From positions 1 to 22,254 of the forward strand of contig CAXKVR010000604.1 in NCBI GenBank assembly GCA_964058845.1: a DNA stretch of 22,254 nucleotides, read 5' to 3'. The notes under the pieces are model-generated. The model was not told the origin of the DNA and did no database searches. It worked only from the letters and a program-made list of their open reading frames with translations. This DNA is from Carex sylvatica. Taxonomy: Eukaryota; Streptophyta; Magnoliopsida; Poales; Cyperaceae. The first letter of the stretch is position 1; each line of letters opens with the position of its first letter. Made by a program: the position numbers and the translations under genes. Shown one piece after another: positions 19,776 through 22,254 of this stretch.

Positions 19776-22254
19776 ATGTTTGTAAAGAACCTATTGGATA
19801 AAGCTCTTCACAAGGTAACCCTCCTGATGCCACTTACCTTGCAATTTAACAATTTTTTTTATTTTTTCGGTAGATTTGCGTAGGATCGGAACATACAAAA
19901 CTTATGTTGATTCGATGCCTACTTAATCATCTTTCTCCAACTAAATATCTCATCCTTTTTTGTGAGATTCCTTCTCTTTAGATTAATCAAAGGGAAATGG
20001 AATGCTAGTGTGAAAATGGTACATTTACCTTAAATCACCTCAAAATGGTTTTAACTGCATTCTTTAAGCTGATCAATTCTACTGGAATGAGAACGTATGG
20101 ACTGAACATCACAGCAGTGACTGCTATAGGTGCTGGTTGTTGACTATTGTACTGGTAGAGTTGTAGGTTAGATAAGAAGCCTAATTTTGGCATACTGGAT
20201 ATCAAGGGGGCAAGGATTTGAATTGCATTTGAAATAAAACAAAAATTTCAATTGGCACAGTACCAGTATTGCATTGTACACAAAATTCTACCTGAGCACA
20301 AAACGTGCCAAGGAAAAACAAAAACAGTACTGCCATCTGGTACCGAAATATCGTGTGTCTAAGTATACTTGATAACTCGACATCTACATACAATCTTATA
20401 CACTGTGTTCTTTTTTCTTTGCAAAATTTTCAGCAACATGAGCTCATCTCAGCTCATGATGCATCAAAGAAGAAATCAACTGAAATTGATGTACAGATTG
20501 CCGTGCACTATGGTACACCTTACACTGCATCAACCATGGCTTTTGACCCGATACAACGGCTCCTAGCCATTGGCACCTTGTGAGTATAGTGTATAATTTG
20601 ATTTTATAAAATGCTTTTGGCTCCTGCAAACAGCATTTAATGGTTTTTCTTTGGTGATTTGGTGTTTTAGGGATGGTAGGATAAAGATAATTGGAGGAGA
20701 TAATATTGAAGGCCTCCTGATATCACCTAAGAAGGTTCCATACAAGCACCTAGAGGTACTATGTAAAACAATCATTCTGATGACATTGCAATGCCAAACC
20801 TTTTTTTTATTTTGGTAGGGGCAAGACAATAGGAATTAGAGAGTTCCATTAACTATACACATGTACCGTACTGTTTCTATGTATAAAAATTTTCAACTGT
20901 ACCGCTTGGTTCTTAGTCCTTTGAGCTTAGCAGGTTCCTTGGATGCCTGTCCAAACCTTCGTAGTGCACAATTTATTTTTCATTTTCTATACCTTTTTTT
21001 TTTTAAGTGTAACCAAGTTAGACAAAAAAATATGGGAATATGAAATTTAGATTCTTGATGAGCAGAAACTCAGGCAATCTTCAATTTTGTCGGATATGAG
21101 ATTTGAAATAACTGGGCTCTACATTTTTTTTTTCAGTTTCTACAAAAACAAGGGTTTCTTGTGGCCATTACTAATGAGAATGAAGTCCAGGTATAGTTGT
21201 TATTTGTACTTGTCCTCTCCTTCTGAATTGTTTTCATTTATAATTTATTTGGTTTTGTTCATTGGGACAGGTTTGGAATCTGGAATTTCGGCAATTGTTT
21301 TGTTCTTCCCAGTGGGAAACAAACATAACTGCTTTTTCAGTTGTGCCAGGAACCTCCTTCATGTGTGTTGTCATTAAAAGTTCTATATTCCTACATGCCT
21401 TTTTGTCAGCTAACAGGTGTTTGCAGTATCTCATATGTTAATTTTGATGGAACTTGTAAATACTTTTGTAGATTTCTTGGGGATGAAAATGGGTTGTTTT
21501 CTGTACTGAAGTATGACTTGGAAGATGGAAAACTAATAACAATGCCGTACCACATTCCTTTAGATTCATTAGCTGGTACAATTTTCTTTACTGTGCTATT
21601 CCTTGCAAGTTTTTTTGTACATATCTTTTTTTATTTTTTTTTATTTTGTGCATAGGTTGGGTTTCTCAAATACTTGGCTCTTAATTGTAGTCGGAGTAGT
21701 TAAATTTTGGCCAACTACTGCAAATCTTAGGTGGCTGAACCAGCCCGGTTCCAAACCAAACAAGCTGTACGGCGTTACTTTTGTAGTTTACTGGTGCCAC
21801 TCATTAATATTGTTCAAAATATGCACTCGAGTTTGAAGTACTATGATGACATCCAAGAGGTAATGGGTTTCCTGATAGGCATAGATGGATGTAAGCCTTG
21901 CAAGCCTTCTTTATTTTATAAAAACTTGTTTTAAGATAGGAAACAATATGAATCTTATTATTTCTAGTTTTTATCAGAAAAGACTGGGATTCCATCTCTT
22001 GATCCTCAATCGATTGTTGGAATACTTCCGCAACCAAATACTTTTGGCACTAGGTACAAAATTACAATTCTAGACTTGTTTTTTATTGTGATTTTTGTTG
22101 GTTGTTACTGTACCACCAGTCAGTTAACTCCAGAATTAAACCACTTTGATAATTATAGTGTTTTCCCTGTTTTTCAGAGTACTAATCGCATACCAAAAAA
22201 GTCTCTTGGTCCTTTGGGATATAACTGAGAATAATCCCATTGCAATTCGAGGCA
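19776..22254 (+). CDS. tomosyn/Lgl-type WD-repeat protein, 5' part (runs off the window)
   Basis: Plant tomosyn-like proteins are about 1,000-1,100-residue WD-repeat proteins of the lethal giant larvae family with a C-terminal R-SNARE-like motif; they regulate SNARE assembly and exocytosis at the plasma membrane. Eight exons are visible: 19776-19814, 20434-20579, 20671-20755, 21137-21190, 21271-21362, 21472-21575, 21978-22053 and 22178 to the window end, with phases agreeing throughout and about 224 residues. The start MFVKNLLDKALHK matches the usual short N-terminus of the family. Diagnostic blocks follow: HYGTPYTASTMAFDPIQRLL, GTLDGRIKIIGGDNIEGLL, FLQKQGFLVAITNENEVQVW, SQWETNITAFSV, GDENGLFSVLKYD, IVGILPQPNTFGTRVLIAY and LLVLWDITENN, which are the first WD blades. 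No frame break is seen in this part. The SNARE end is outside the window. Confidence 0.92.
21576..21977 (+). other. tomosyn intron 6 with an unexplained open stretch
   Basis: GCTG/GTACAA to TTATCAG/AAAAGACTGG joins DSLA to EKTGIPSLDP in phase 1, restoring the expected protein. Inside, 21731-21859 is open, preceded by AG and followed by GT, and 129 nt long. Its frame does not fit the flanking phase: in phase 1 it would reach a TGA at the third codon. It is treated as intronic. Confidence 0.7.

Overview
The window is nuclear DNA from a flowering plant. It is AT-rich, its genes have many short exons bounded by GT..AG introns, and it carries a plant LINE-type retroelement, a Tourist-like MITE and microsatellites. 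No bacterial, organellar or CRISPR feature is visible. Most single-frame ORFs are shadows. The real genes were assembled by hand from exon-sized conserved blocks with matching splice phases, so exon borders are predictions without transcript support.

Left part (1-5134): AT-rich intergenic DNA with a possible hAT-type miniature element (about 1876-2065), then a LINE copy on the minus strand (2233-4544). The LINE is flanked by a 15-bp target-site duplication and ends in a poly-A tail. It keeps the start of ORF1 and the second half of the reverse transcriptase plus the zf-RVT region, but everything between is deleted and the remaining frames are broken.

Middle part (5135-about 12060, minus strand): an eight-exon gene for a large plant nuclear protein of the PHD-finger/GNAT class related to IDM1-type histone acetyltransferase-like proteins. 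It has Agenet-like N-terminal modules, three repeats of a W..Y.S..G module, a Tify/PHD-associated zinc-binding stretch, a PHD finger and a C-terminal GNAT domain. All splice sites look canonical, but the frame is broken at six places (two nonsense codons, four single-base-type shifts). It is therefore called a pseudogene, or a damaged allele or assembly.

Right part (12061-22254, plus strand): a Tourist-like MITE with TAA target duplication, a 97-bp tandem repeat, and then an apparently intact 20-exon SAC-domain phosphoinositide phosphatase gene (SAC8-like, 606 residues, CX5R catalytic motif, two C-terminal membrane segments). It is followed by the first eight exons of a tomosyn/Lgl-type WD-repeat gene that runs off the window. 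Both intact genes belong to membrane trafficking: the SAC protein sets phosphoinositide identity of endomembranes, and tomosyn-type proteins regulate SNARE-mediated exocytosis. Their adjacency is noted without claiming co-regulation. The damaged PHD/GNAT gene is divergent from the SAC gene, with about 2 kb between start codons.

No undescribed biological system was found. The most informative observations are the six-lesion PHD/GNAT gene with intact splice sites, the internally deleted LINE with a hairpin at its 5' junction, and the repeats beside the SAC gene.
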